Below the pieces are notes generated by a model. It had not been told where the DNA came from and did not search any database. It worked only from the letters and a program-made list of their open reading frames with translations. From assembly GCA_001464865.1 (NCBI GenBank), contig LNEG01000150.1, positions 1 through 40,200 on the forward strand: 40,200 nt of DNA, written 5' to 3'. The stretch comes from Burkholderiales bacterium Ga0074133. GTDB taxonomy: Bacteria; Pseudomonadota; Gammaproteobacteria; Burkholderiales; Burkholderiaceae_C. Positions within the stretch are counted from its first letter, which is position 1. Each line of letters begins with the position of its first letter. Positions 18,894 through 28,438 of this stretch are shown here, piece by piece. The translations under genes and the position numbers were made by a program.

Positions 18894-21263
18894 TCAGTCA
18901 GATGCAGCCAGACGAGCATTCGCGGTAAAAAATCCGATGGCGGCCGCCCCCTGCCCCATGTCGCTCTGCAGCGCCGCCAAACCAAGCCCCGAACCCACAA
19001 CGTTGGGGGTGAACACGGCCCACCCCAACTGCCCGCCATGGTCGAAAAGATGTTGCACCACATAGCGCCCCCGGCCGCCCACCCGGCTCGCCAGCAATCC
19101 CACGGACGTGGACGGCACGTCAAAGGTGTTGACCACCCCAGCGTCAAAAAAGCCGTCTTTGCGCGAGCGCAGCAGCTGGACCGTGACGCGCCCGCCCAGC
19201 GCGCCCACGCGCACCAGGTCCGCTGCGCCGTCTTCGTCGGCATCGACCACGAGCCAGCCAATCAGGGCGCCGCTGAATGCATGGTTTTGGCGGTCTAGCA
19301 CGTCGAAACTACGGCCGTCGGCGCCGAGCCGGCACACCCGCGTGAACCCACCCGTGGCATCGGCCGACTCGCCGATGCAGACGATGGCCTGCCTGCCGGT
19401 TCCGTCCACGTCCGCGGCGAGCGCCCGCAAGCCGCTGGCGCGCGGCTGCTCGCGCGGCTCCACCAGCACTTGCGGCCCATGGTCGCCCAGCCGCGCTGCG
19501 GCCAGGCACAGCGACATATTGCCGGACACACCCATCCACACGAGTTCATCGTTGCCGTCGCCGTCGATATCGGCCGCCAGCAGACAGCCCTCGGGCTGCT
19601 GGGCAAAGAGTTGTGGCGCGCGCCACAGCACCTCGATACCCAGGGTCGGCGTGTCCGTGCGGGCATGCAGGGCGTCCAGGCTCGGCGCCCCGGAGGCGGC
19701 GGCGCTGCGCACCATCCACGCTCCGCCCTCGCGCCGCCGGCAGCTTCGCCATTGCCCGCCAGCGGCACCCGTCAGCACCCCGGCACTGGCGTACCGCACG
19801 GCATAGCCGGCCGCCTGCGCATCCGGGCCGTACACGATGACGCCCGTGTCCGCACCTGCCTGCCACAACTGTACGAACTGTGTGGCCCCGTCCCCTTCCA
19901 GGTCCATGTCGAGCAAGGCCACAAGCCCGGCACCCTGCCCCATGTCGCCGACCCCCCAGAGGGTGCCGTATCCGGCGGCACCCGGGCCGTATTCGATCAT
20001 TCCCATGCGCCCATCGCCATTGCGGAAAAACTGCACCACGATGGGATCGATGTTGAGCGGCGTATCGGCACGGCCCGCGAGCCGCTGGGACTCCGTGCCC
20101 CGCAGCAGGGCCACCGTGGACGCAAGCCACCAGTCGTTGGTCCAGTCGCGGCTGGCCAGGTCCACGACGTCCTTGCGGCGCAGCACCTGTCCGCCGGTCT
20201 CGGCCGTGAACAGCGGCGCGAGGTTGGCCAAGTCATGTCGATCCTGCAGGGCCGCCAGATCAGGCGTGTACGCCAGCGCAGCATAACGTTCGGGGACTTG
20301 GCCGCTCGCAAACGCGTTCCAGATCTCTGCGGCCGAGGCCTGTACCGCAGCCACTACCCGGCGCAGGTTTTCCTCATCGCCATGGTCGAGCAGCTTCTTG
20401 TCACCATACGCGCGCCAGGTTTCGCCCCGGGCGTTGCGGACGCTGAGCCCGTGGTAGCTGTCCTCGTCATGCATGGCCTTGGCACACAGGCCGGCCAGCG
20501 CAGCGCCCTCGGGCACAGACGATTGCCGACCGATGCGGTCAAGCGCGCGGCGTGGCGTGCGCAGGTGCCCTGACGAGAACAGATCCGATAGGAAATGGTC
20601 GGCGAACGCGTTTTGCGCATAGGCCAGTTGCAATGCGTTCTCACGGGCGGCGCCGCTGAGCCTGCGCGCCAGCAGCGCCTGGCTCAAGGCCTGCCCATGC
20701 CCCATGGCATAGGCGCTTACGGCATCTTCCCCGAAGTGGTCGAAATTTGACGCTGCCAGAGCGAGGTAGCGCCCCATGGGCCAGTAGTCGGTGAAGAAGC
20801 TGCCACCGCCCGTGGCCCGGTTGTAGCGCCCGTTCAGGTCCAGGCTCTGGTAGACCTTGTAGAGGTCGGTTTCGCCACGTTCAATGGCCTGCTGCAAGGC
20901 CGTGATTTCGTCTTGCATCACGGCGTTGATGGCCTGGACCTGAGAGACGCCGCCAGGGTCCGTTGCCATCTGGCCGAAGGCACGCAAAAAGCGGTCTGGC
21001 GCACTGGGATCGTCAGCGATCGCTTCGCCCGGGATGCCGAAGAAGTCCCCGGCCAAGGCGACCACGCGACCGTAGGTCAGTTGCAGCCCGTTGGGCAGCG
21101 CAAGCGGGTAGTCAGCACCGCGCCGCTCCGTGCCATCCGCGGTCTGCAGTTTGATCTGGTTGCCAATGAACAGATGTTCGAAGGATTCAAACAATATCGA
21201 TGGACGGGTCCGTGCGAACGAAACGAATCGGGAGGCTGGGCGTGGATGCGCAGATCGGGACAT
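18894..21263 (-). CDS. PLC/P1-nuclease-like metal domain fused to FG-GAP/VCBS repeats
   Basis: A 789-residue protein I do not recognise as a named gene. The N-terminal ~350 residues contain NFDHFGEDAV (His176), GHGQAL (His189) and HFLSDLFSSGH, with His223, Asp227 and His233. The H-x3-D-x5-H spacing equals that of zinc-dependent phospholipase C and P1-type nucleases, where these residues bind zinc. Residues from about 370 on are FG-GAP/VCBS repeats with calcium-type motifs DIDGDGNDE and DADEDGAAD, as in integrin-alpha-like propellers. No signal peptide is visible; the start MSRSAHPRP is polar, so export would need another route. AAGGAG lies before ATG 21263. It is divergent from the beta-propeller gene and next to the two-component pair. 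Lipase or nuclease activity is an inference from the zinc-ligand pattern. Confidence 0.8.
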   Translation of the reverse strand: MSRSAHPRPASRFVSFARTRPSILFESFEHLFIGNQIKLQTADGTERRGADYPLALPNGLQLTYGRVVALAGDFFGIPGEAIADDPSAPDRFLRAFGQMATDPGGVSQVQAINAVMQDEITALQQAIERGETDLYKVYQSLDLNGRYNRATGGGSFFTDYWPMGRYLALAASNFDHFGEDAVSAYAMGHGQALSQALLARRLSGAARENALQLAYAQNAFADHFLSDLFSSGHLRTPRRALDRIGRQSSVPEGAALAGLCAKAMHDEDSYHGLSVRNARGETWRAYGDKKLLDHGDEENLRRVVAAVQASAAEIWNAFASGQVPERYAALAYTPDLAALQDRHDLANLAPLFTAETGGQVLRRKDVVDLASRDWTNDWWLASTVALLRGTESQRLAGRADTPLNIDPIVVQFFRNGDGRMGMIEYGPGAAGYGTLWGVGDMGQGAGLVALLDMDLEGDGATQFVQLWQAGADTGVIVYGPDAQAAGYAVRYASAGVLTGAAGGQWRSCRRREGGAWMVRSAAASGAPSLDALHARTDTPTLGIEVLWRAPQLFAQQPEGCLLAADIDGDGNDELVWMGVSGNMSLCLAAARLGDHGPQVLVEPREQPRASGLRALAADVDGTGRQAIVCIGESADATGGFTRVCRLGADGRSFDVLDRQNHAFSGALIGWLVVDADEDGAADLVRVGALGGRVTVQLLRSRKDGFFDAGVVNTFDVPSTSVGLLASRVGGRGRYVVQHLFDHGGQLGWAVFTPNVVGSGLGLAALQSDMGQGAAAIGFFTANARLAASD

Positions 21264-21558
21264 GACGGCTCCTTGGAGAGGTGGTGAATGGACCCGGAAC
21301 TAGGTCGGCTGCGACCGCAGGCCCCGGCTTCATGGTCGGCTGCGACTCTAAAAAGCCCGCTATCTGCTGCCTATCCCATGAACACGCGGCGCCGAACTGT
21401 GGACATGCGCCGCATCCAAGGCGGGCCATGCCAGCGCGCCAGCGGCGGGGCTCTCGTCCCGCGATCACGGGATGACCCACCTGCCGGGCCTCGCAGGATG
21501 GAACAAACCCGCCTAAAGTCGCGCTCACCGCGCAGCGGCCTGTACGAAAGGTAGAGCC
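21264..21558. promoter_or_regulatory. divergent promoter region between PLC-like and propeller genes
   Basis: A 295-base gap that must hold both promoters. It contains the imperfect palindrome TCCCGCGATCACGGGA at 21457-21472 (14 of 16 positions symmetric, centred on GATC), a candidate binding site for a shared regulator. No clear -35/-10 pairs were identified. Confidence 0.35.
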
Positions 21559-24198
21559 ATGAACCCGACCCACACCCCGCCCGCTCCCTGGCCCACGATG
21601 CGCGGCAACCCGCAGAACACGGGTTGCTGGAGCTTCGGTGCACCTTCTGCGCATGCGCAGTTGATTTCGCACGTATCCCAGGGAAACACAGGCATTCTCA
21701 ATGCCACACCCGTCGTTGATGCCACGCACACCATCCATGTCGGTTCGTCGGACGGCTACCTGTACTCACTCGGCCCCTCTGGCACATGGAACCGCCTGCC
21801 CGTGGCCGCATCCGATGCTGCCTCTTGCGCAACGACAGGTGCCGGCACACAAGGGGCTGTGGTCGACTCGGCCGCGTGCTACCTTCCTACAGGATGGCTT
21901 TACGTTCCAGCCGGCGATCGAGCCATCTATGCCACCAGCGATGGCAAAACGCTTGAGCGGTCTGAGCTCAGGAAAGAGAGCAGCTCACCCAGCACGATCG
22001 ATTGGCTCGAGGGCAATGTGGTCACCGATGGCCATGGCGGGCTGTACGCCGGCTGCGACAACTTCTTTTTCTACGCCCTCCGGGCTGAGGACAAAGACGG
22101 CAAGCCACGCTGGGCTTTTGCCACCGGCTTTTTCATCTGGAGTGCCGCCGCGTTCCACCCCGACGGCTCCATGGGCTGCTTTGCCTCGGCCGACATGACG
22201 GTTTATGCGTTCGATCCACACTCGGACCAGGCCCGCATTCTGTGGACCGCCCCGCTGGACAACCTCTGCGCCAGCTCGCCCGCGATCACGCGCGATGGAC
22301 GTGTGATGCTGGGCGCGTTCGACGGCCGGATCTACTGCCTCGACGCAGAGCAGGGAGGCCGTCGCATCGCCACGTTCGACACGCCGGCGCTGATCTATGC
22401 ATCGGCTGCTCTGTACGAGCAAGGCGACGTGCAGCAGATGTTCGTGCTGTCGTCCGACGGCGTGCTGCGCGGCTTTGACATCGCCGCCCGAGGTGCCGCA
22501 CCCCGGCTGCTGTGGGCCTGCTTCACCGGCATGCCCAGCTTCTCATCACCAGTGGTGGGGCCAGCCCCGGGGAATGACGGGTCTTACCGCGTGTACGTCG
22601 CCACCGGAGATGGCGTTGTGCTGTCTATCGACCCGACCAACGGTCAGATCCTGGGACGTTTCGACCTGTGCGTTCTGGGCCGAAAGCCCGAGGACGCCGG
22701 GGACGATCCAGCGTTCTGGACATCGGTGCAGTATCCCGCGATCAACGCTTCGCTTGCACTGAGCCCGCAAGGGGTAGTGGCCGTCAGCTCCGGCGGCATC
22801 GTTGCCCGTATCCCTTATGCCGCCTTTTCCGAAAGCCCGGCACCCCATCGACTCCGGGGCCTGCGCTATGTGTCGCCTGCGGGCCGAATGGCGGCAGTTG
22901 CGCTGGACGGCCAGGCACCGCTGCTCGTCGATGGCGGTCAAGTGCTGACCCTGGCATCGGTATCGGCCGAGGGCTTTGAGCCCCTGCAGGCAGGCCATCT
23001 TTCAGTCATGCTGGACGGGCAAAGCGTGCCGTTTTCGCTGAGTGCCGACAGCACGCTCATCCACTTGCATGCGCCGGTCGACCGGCCTGGCTTCACGGTG
23101 TCTGTGCACTACCAGGGCGCGCTGTACGGCAGCGCTCCGTGCCAGGTGCGGGTCAGTCAGTCACCGCCGCCTGCCAGCACCTTGCCCGGTCGGATGTGGG
23201 AAATCAACCGCATGTCCGTGTTCTCGCCCTTCGTGGTACCGGCGCTGGACCAGCTCGCCATCGCCACCATCGAGATCACATTGCGGGTGCTGCACGTGGG
23301 CAAGCCAGGCGACGACGGGGCGTACCCGGTGGCCGTCTATGGCTGCGAACACTATGCCGGGGGCGGCGCCGGAAGCCCCGCGCGCAACCTGATGTACTTG
23401 TTCACGGGCATCTACCGCGACGGTGTGCTGACGCTCGAGGCACGCAACACCTACTTTGAACTCAGTGCCTTGCCAGTTGGGCTCGATACCTTCCGGCTGA
23501 GTGCGGTGCTGGACGGAGCACAGACCCGTGGGGTCTCGCTGTCCGCCACGTACCGCAAAAGCTTCTGGACCACCATGGCGTGGCTGTACAACCTGGTCCA
23601 CAAGTGGCTCGCCCAGGCCGCAGCGCGCGATTCCGCGGCGCATGGGACGCACAACGGCCATGAAGCAGTGGGTGGCGCGGAACCCTTGCAAACCACCGAA
23701 ACAATCTCGGTGGGCTGGCGCGTGACGGCATTCCTGGGGCGATTGCTGCAACTGGGTGCGGCGCAGCTCATTCGCCCGTGGAAGCTGCTGGATGCCCGTG
23801 GCGCATTTGTGTGGGCGGGCACTTTTTGCCTCGCCAGCACCCAAGACCCACAGGCACCAAAGCTGAAGGTGGACGCGCCGAACTGCAGCTTTCGCTGGCC
23901 GTACCTGCATGTGCAAGCGGCCTGCATCGAACCGGCAGACGCCACGACCCTGCCAGACCAGGTCATTGGCATCGTGCTGTGGGACGCCGACACGCAGGAA
24001 CCACTGGACCTGCCTTACACCACGCTGAACGAGATGCCGGTGATCCGCGGCTCCACCGTGACGTGCACCCTCATCTGGGACGACGTGCACTCGCAGCGCA
24101 TCGGTTGGAACCGGCGTCTGGTTGCACGGGTGATGGTCGGGCCAAAGATGGCCGACGGCGAGTTCGCATTCCAGACGCCGGACGCGGCGCAGCGCTGA
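21559..24198 (+). CDS. PQQ-like beta-propeller protein of unknown function
   Basis: An 879-residue protein. Residues about 10-430 form PQQ-like/WD-type propeller blades: it opens with WPTMRGNPQNTG, the usual entry of this repeat family, and has blade motifs such as DGYLYSLG, DGRIYCLDAEQGG and DGVVLSIDPTNGQILG. The rest (about 440-879) is unassigned; one part near 480-530 resembles a beta-sandwich. There is no signal peptide and no membrane anchor beyond a weak hydrophobic patch near 675. GAAAGGTAGAG precedes ATG 21559. It is divergent from the PLC-like gene, which also ends in a propeller, and upstream of the patatin gene. A binding or scaffold role is possible; no enzyme motif was seen. Confidence 0.8.
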   Translation: MNPTHTPPAPWPTMRGNPQNTGCWSFGAPSAHAQLISHVSQGNTGILNATPVVDATHTIHVGSSDGYLYSLGPSGTWNRLPVAASDAASCATTGAGTQGAVVDSAACYLPTGWLYVPAGDRAIYATSDGKTLERSELRKESSSPSTIDWLEGNVVTDGHGGLYAGCDNFFFYALRAEDKDGKPRWAFATGFFIWSAAAFHPDGSMGCFASADMTVYAFDPHSDQARILWTAPLDNLCASSPAITRDGRVMLGAFDGRIYCLDAEQGGRRIATFDTPALIYASAALYEQGDVQQMFVLSSDGVLRGFDIAARGAAPRLLWACFTGMPSFSSPVVGPAPGNDGSYRVYVATGDGVVLSIDPTNGQILGRFDLCVLGRKPEDAGDDPAFWTSVQYPAINASLALSPQGVVAVSSGGIVARIPYAAFSESPAPHRLRGLRYVSPAGRMAAVALDGQAPLLVDGGQVLTLASVSAEGFEPLQAGHLSVMLDGQSVPFSLSADSTLIHLHAPVDRPGFTVSVHYQGALYGSAPCQVRVSQSPPPASTLPGRMWEINRMSVFSPFVVPALDQLAIATIEITLRVLHVGKPGDDGAYPVAVYGCEHYAGGGAGSPARNLMYLFTGIYRDGVLTLEARNTYFELSALPVGLDTFRLSAVLDGAQTRGVSLSATYRKSFWTTMAWLYNLVHKWLAQAAARDSAAHGTHNGHEAVGGAEPLQTTETISVGWRVTAFLGRLLQLGAAQLIRPWKLLDARGAFVWAGTFCLASTQDPQAPKLKVDAPNCSFRWPYLHVQAACIEPADATTLPDQVIGIVLWDADTQEPLDLPYTTLNEMPVIRGSTVTCTLIWDDVHSQRIGWNRRLVARVMVGPKMADGEFAFQTPDAAQR

Positions 24199-24312
24199 AG
24201 GCGAGCCGGGCTGCAGCAGGCGGAGGCTGGGGTTACCATCGTCGTCCAGGACGCGCTGGCGCGGCCGCATCTGCGGTGCCGTGCGGCGGCGCTTCGCACT
24301 TGTTGTTGCCCC

Positions 24313-25398
24313 ATGCTGCTCTCCCGTTCACTGCCTTCCCGCTCTATCCGGCGCCCCCTGCGTGCGCAGCCGGACCTCCTCACCCGCCGTGGGTCCACGC
24401 TGCTGCTGGCAGCGCTGCTGGCCGGCTGTGCAGGGGATGCGCCCGTACGTACTGGGGCCCCCGAGGCATCGCCCTCACCCGGCGCTGCGCCCGTGCGCAT
24501 CGGACTGGCGTTGGGCGGCGGCGCGGCCAAGGGGTTTGCACATATCGGCGTGATCAAGATGCTCGAAGCGAACGGCCTGGTGCCAGCCGTGGTGTCCGGC
24601 ACCAGCGCGGGGAGCGTGGTGGGAGCGCTGTACGCCAGCGGGCTGAACGCGTTCGAGCTGCAGGAAAAAGCCGTGGGGCTCGACGAATCAAAGATACGCG
24701 ACCTGCAGATTTCATCTGGCGGCCTGGTGCAAGGCCAGAAGCTTGAGGACTACGTCAATGAGCAGGTGCGGCGCAAACCCCTTGAGCAGCTCGCCAAGCC
24801 GTTCGTCGCCGTAGCCACGCGCCTGGAGGACGGCGAGCGCACGGTGTTTGCCCGGGGCAACACTGGCCAGGCGGTGCGCGCATCCAGCAGCGTTCCTGGC
24901 GTTTTCCAGCCTGTCACCATCGGCAAGTTCCATTTCGTCGATGGCGGCATCGTCAGTCCGGTGCCCGTGGATGCGGCGCGCCAGCTGGGTGCAGACATCG
25001 TCGTCGCGGTGGACATCTCGAACAAGGCACGCGGCCAATCGCCCGGCGACATGCTGGGCACGCTGGGCCAGTCCATCGCCATCATGGGCCAGAAGCTCGG
25101 CCAGGCCGAGCTGGCCCGCGCCGACGTGATCATTCGCCCGCGGGTACTGGACATCGGCGCTGCCGACTTCAGCCAGCGCGCCAACGCCATCCTTGAAGGC
25201 GAAAAAGCCGCCCTGGCCGCCATGCCGCAGATCCGCGAGCGTGTGGCCCAGCTCCAGGCCGACCGGTCCCAGGCCGCCCGGCTGGCCCTGCAGAAGGCCG
25301 CCGAGACACAGTACCAGGCCTGCCTTGAAAACCGCAGCCGCCTACAAAAGATTGCCGGAATGGCGAGGCTGGACGACTCCTGCGCAGCACCCCGCTAG
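24313..25398 (+). CDS. patatin-like phospholipase lipoprotein
   Basis: A 361-residue patatin-family lipid acyl hydrolase. The oxyanion motif is GGGAAKGFAHIG at about 68-79, the nucleophile Ser98 lies in GTSAG (96-100) and the dyad partner Asp210 in DGG (210-212), so the active site looks intact. The N-terminus (LLAALLAGC, Cys39) is a lipobox, predicting a lipoprotein attached to the periplasmic side of a membrane. No good ribosome site precedes ATG 24313. It lies 115 bases after the propeller gene on the same strand and may share its transcript. The bacterial RssA/NTE-like class is a close match by layout. Its substrate lipid is unknown. Confidence 0.92.
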   Translation: MLLSRSLPSRSIRRPLRAQPDLLTRRGSTLLLAALLAGCAGDAPVRTGAPEASPSPGAAPVRIGLALGGGAAKGFAHIGVIKMLEANGLVPAVVSGTSAGSVVGALYASGLNAFELQEKAVGLDESKIRDLQISSGGLVQGQKLEDYVNEQVRRKPLEQLAKPFVAVATRLEDGERTVFARGNTGQAVRASSSVPGVFQPVTIGKFHFVDGGIVSPVPVDAARQLGADIVVAVDISNKARGQSPGDMLGTLGQSIAIMGQKLGQAELARADVIIRPRVLDIGAADFSQRANAILEGEKAALAAMPQIRERVAQLQADRSQAARLALQKAAETQYQACLENRSRLQKIAGMARLDDSCAAPR

Positions 25399-25515
25399 CC
25401 TCACGGGTACCAAACGCGCGACAACGGCACGCATGGCCGGCACGGTGCTTGCTGTGGGGGGAGGGAGCCACCATGCACCGGCGGCCACCGTACCGCGCCG
25501 CACGAACGAAAACCC

Positions 25516-25570
25516 CTGCAAGCGCTTGCCTCTTAAACCTCAAACGCTATTCAATAGATAGCATACAAAA
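25516..25570 (+). repeat. intergenic repeat with GCTAT-N7-ATAGC core, copy 3
   Basis: GCTAT (25546-25550) and ATAGC (25558-25562) flank seven bases; upstream is the perfect palindrome GCAAGCGCTTGC at 25518-25529. The element ends only a few bases before the ureD start codon. Confidence 0.6.
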
Positions 25571-25575
25571 CCGAT

Positions 25576-26409
25576 ATGCCCTGGCACGCCCGTCTGCAAC
25601 TGGACTACACCGCGGAAAGCGCCCGCACCGTGGCCCGCTACGAACACAACGGTCCGCTGCGCATCCTGCAAAGCCTGTACCCAGAGGGGGATGCGGTGTG
25701 CCACAACGTGCTGGTGCACCCGCCCGGCGGCCTGGTGGGCGGCGACACGCTGGACATCACCACCACGGTGGGCTCCGGCGCCCACGGCCTGGTCACCACG
25801 CCCGGCGCCACGCGCTTCTACCGGTCCACCGGCCCATTGGCCCTTCAGCGCAGCCACCTCACCCTGGCCGAAGGCGCGCGCCTGGAATGGCTGCCACTGG
25901 AAGCCCTGTGCTACAGCGCCTGCCACGCCGAAAACCACCTCAAGCTGAACCTCGCCCCCGGCGCTGAATGCATCGCCTGGGACGTGACCGCACTGGGCCT
26001 GCCGCACGCGGGCCAGCCGTTTAAACAAGGCCGCTTCACCCAGCACCTGGAAGTGCCCGGCCTGTGGCTGGAGCGCGGCGTGATCGACGCCGCCGATGAC
26101 CGCCTGCTGAGCAGCCCCTTGGGTTTGGCGGGCCACCGTTGCATGGCCAGCATGTTCTTTGCCGCAGGCACGCCCCTCGACCGCACACGCCGCGACGCTG
26201 CGCTGGACGCGGCCCGTACGGTGATGGATCAACACCCCCAGGTCAAAACGACGGCAGGCGCCACCAGCCCCAACGACCGCATGGTGGTGGTGCGTGTGCT
26301 GGCGCCGCAGGTGGAGCCTGCGATGAAGTTGCTCAAGGCGGTGCGGGTGGCTTGGCGCCAGGCGATGTGGTCGCTGGAAGGGGAAACTCCCCGAATCTGG
26401 GCGATGTAA
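25576..26409 (+). CDS. ureD: urease accessory protein UreD
   Basis: A 277-residue UreD (UreH) protein, one of the chaperones that with UreF and UreG loads nickel into urease. Family hallmarks are GPLRILQSLYPEG, CHNVLVHPPGGLVGGD, TTPGATRFYRS and LGLPHAGQPFKQGR, and length is normal. The start is set by MPWHARLQLDY, the usual N-terminus; no Shine-Dalgarno run precedes ATG 25576, and a repeat element lies immediately upstream. The next gene is convergent and unrelated: ureA, ureB, ureC, ureE, ureF and ureG are absent from the window, and urtE, often close to ureD in related genomes, lies 8 kb away. The urease itself must be encoded elsewhere if it is present. Confidence 0.95.
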   Translation: MPWHARLQLDYTAESARTVARYEHNGPLRILQSLYPEGDAVCHNVLVHPPGGLVGGDTLDITTTVGSGAHGLVTTPGATRFYRSTGPLALQRSHLTLAEGARLEWLPLEALCYSACHAENHLKLNLAPGAECIAWDVTALGLPHAGQPFKQGRFTQHLEVPGLWLERGVIDAADDRLLSSPLGLAGHRCMASMFFAAGTPLDRTRRDAALDAARTVMDQHPQVKTTAGATSPNDRMVVVRVLAPQVEPAMKLLKAVRVAWRQAMWSLEGETPRIWAM

Positions 26410-26437
26410 GGAGCCAATCAACACCGCCCAGCAGGAG

Positions 26438-26950
26438 TCAGCGCTGCCCGGAACCCAGTGTGAGCCGGGAAGCCAGTAGGTCAGCTGTGTACCGCAGGCG
26501 GCCGATGTCCACGTCGGCCTGCACGCCACGGCTGAAGCAGCACAACGTGCCATATATCTCCCCGCCCGAAAGCCGCACCGGCGTGCTCAGATGCGTGCCG
26601 ATGGGAAAGCCGGGGTTGGGTGCCCGGCCCGCCGCCACCAGGGGCCCCGCGTCCTTGATCGCTTCGGGCAAGCGCCCCTCGATCACCCACTGGCACCAGC
26701 TTTCCTCCACTGGGTCCGATCTGCCCGGCTGCAGTGAGGAAAAGTCTGCGGCGCTGTCCACCGCCTTAATCGTTCTGCGCCCCTCGGTGATCTGGGACAC
26801 GAAGGCCACGTCCATGTTGAGGCGGGTACGCAGCAGCTGCAGCACCTGCGGTACAGCCGCTGGCAGGTCTGGGTCGGGAGCGTCGCTGGTGGCCACCAGC
26901 AGTTCGGAAATGGTGACGTCGAGGTCGTCGGGGTTGTAGTCCAGAAACAT
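26438..26950 (-). CDS. GAF domain protein
   Basis: A 170-residue single-domain GAF protein. The segment LQLLRTRLNMDVAFVSQITEG and the later HLSTPVRLSGGEIYGTLCCFSRG are typical of GAF domains, which bind small molecules or sense redox state. There is no output domain, so it probably works by contacting a partner or is a remnant of a larger sensor. It begins 83 bases after the aminotransferase stop on the same strand and converges on ureD with a 28-base gap. Ligand and partner are unknown. Confidence 0.82.
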   Translation of the reverse strand: MFLDYNPDDLDVTISELLVATSDAPDPDLPAAVPQVLQLLRTRLNMDVAFVSQITEGRRTIKAVDSAADFSSLQPGRSDPVEESWCQWVIEGRLPEAIKDAGPLVAAGRAPNPGFPIGTHLSTPVRLSGGEIYGTLCCFSRGVQADVDIGRLRYTADLLASRLTLGSGQR

Positions 26951-27011
26951 GCGCCGCAGTCTACGCGGCGGCGCACGCCGATGCCGTAAGCAGTCGTTGC
27001 AACGGGTTTCA

Positions 27012-27028
27012 GCGCCGCCTTGCGGCGC
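27012..27028. terminator. hairpin after the aminotransferase gene
   Basis: GCGCCGC-CTT-GCGGCGC, seven perfect GC pairs, lies six bases past the stop codon of the aminotransferase. On that strand it is followed by TGAAA with no T-run, so termination would be partial. Confidence 0.45.
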
Positions 27029-27033
27029 CTTTC

Positions 27034-28260
27034 TCAGGCTGGTATCACCGGGGGCAGTTTCAACAACCCATCTGCCTTAAACATCCCCCGAATCCCCCGC
27101 ACCGCCTGCCGAATCCGCGCCTCGTTCTCGATCAGCGCAAAGCGCACGTACTCATCCCCCTGGTCCCCAAAGCCGATGCCCGGGGACACACACACCTTGG
27201 CCTTGTCCAGCAGTTGCCGCGCAAACTCCAGCGAGCCCAGCGCGCGATACGGCTCGGGGATACGGGCCCAGATGTACATGCTGGCCTTGGGGCAGTCCAC
27301 GGCCCAGCCCGCTTCGGTGAGGCCCTTGTAGAGAACGTCGCGGCGGCGTTGGTACTGGGCAGCGATGTCTTTCACGCACTGCTGGTCGCCCTCCAGCGCG
27401 GCAATCGCAGCCACCTGCAGGGGGGTGAAGGTGCCGTAGTCGTGGTAGCTCTTGATGCGGGCCAGGGCGGCCACCAGGTCCGGGTTGCCCACCATGAAGC
27501 CCACGCGCCAGCCGGCCATGTTGTAGCTTTTGCTCAGGGTGAAAAACTCCACCGCCACATCCTTGGCGTCGGGCACTTCCATGATGCTGGGGGCGCGGTA
27601 GCCGTCGTACACGATGTCGGCATAGGCCAGGTCGTGCACCACCAGGATGTCGTGTTTCTTGGCCAGGGCGATCACGCGTTCGAAGAAGCCCAGGTCCACA
27701 CACTGCGCGGTGGGGTTGCTGGGAAAGCCGAAGATCATCATCTTGGGCTTGGGGTAGCTGCCGCGGATGGCCTTTTCCAGCTCGGCAAAAAAGTCCACGT
27801 CGGGCGCCACGGGCACACTGCGGATGTCGGCACCGGCAATCACCGCACCGTAGATGTGGATGGGGTAGCTCGGGTCGGGCACCAGCACAGTGTCGCCCCG
27901 GTCCAGCGTGGCCAGCATGAGGTGGGCCAGGCCCTCCTTGGAGCCGATGGTGACGATGGCCTCGGTGTCGGGGTTGATGTCCACCGCGTAGCGGTCTTTG
28001 TACCAGTGGCTGATGGCGCGGCGCAGGCGCGGGATGCCTTTGCTGGCGCTGTAGCCGTGGGTGTCGGGCCGCTGGGCCACTTCGGTGAGCTTGGCGACGA
28101 TGTGCGGTGGTGTGGCCCCATCGGGGTTGCCCATGCTCATGTCGATGATGTCTTCACCCCGGCGGCGGGCGGCGAGTTTCAGCTCGGCCGTGATGTTGAA
28201 GACGTAGGGTGGGAGGCGATCAATGCGCGCAAAACGGCGCTTGCCCTGCGATGCAGACAT
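27034..28260 (-). CDS. alaC: AlaC-type alanine aminotransferase (class I/II, PLP)
   Basis: A 408-residue fold-type I aminotransferase. The PLP-binding Lys244 lies in [26 protein letters not shown] near residue 45 and FPSNPTAQ near 180 bind the substrate and cofactor phosphate. The N-terminal [21 protein letters not shown] is the hallmark of AlaC/YfdZ-type enzymes that make alanine from pyruvate and glutamate. Length is normal, and ATG 28260 matches the expected start. In many relatives homoserine dehydrogenase and threonine synthase genes follow; here the downstream gene is the GAF protein. The precise donor specificity cannot be read from sequence. Confidence 0.9.
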   Translation of the reverse strand: MSASQGKRRFARIDRLPPYVFNITAELKLAARRRGEDIIDMSMGNPDGATPPHIVAKLTEVAQRPDTHGYSASKGIPRLRRAISHWYKDRYAVDINPDTEAIVTIGSKEGLAHLMLATLDRGDTVLVPDPSYPIHIYGAVIAGADIRSVPVAPDVDFFAELEKAIRGSYPKPKMMIFGFPSNPTAQCVDLGFFERVIALAKKHDILVVHDLAYADIVYDGYRAPSIMEVPDAKDVAVEFFTLSKSYNMAGWRVGFMVGNPDLVAALARIKSYHDYGTFTPLQVAAIAALEGDQQCVKDIAAQYQRRRDVLYKGLTEAGWAVDCPKASMYIWARIPEPYRALGSLEFARQLLDKAKVCVSPGIGFGDQGDEYVRFALIENEARIRQAVRGIRGMFKADGLLKLPPVIPA

Positions 28261-28438
28261 GCGGTGTGACTTTCACGTAAGCGCCCGGAACCGTCCGAGC
28301 GACGTGGCTGGCAGAAGGGCCGGCCCGCAGACAATTTAACCGACGCTCGTCGTGTGTTCCACCAGTTTCTGGGCACTGTGGCGTCATTGCCGCATCCCGG
28401 GTGGCTCAAGCGCGCAGCAGTCGCCCTACGATGCAAGC

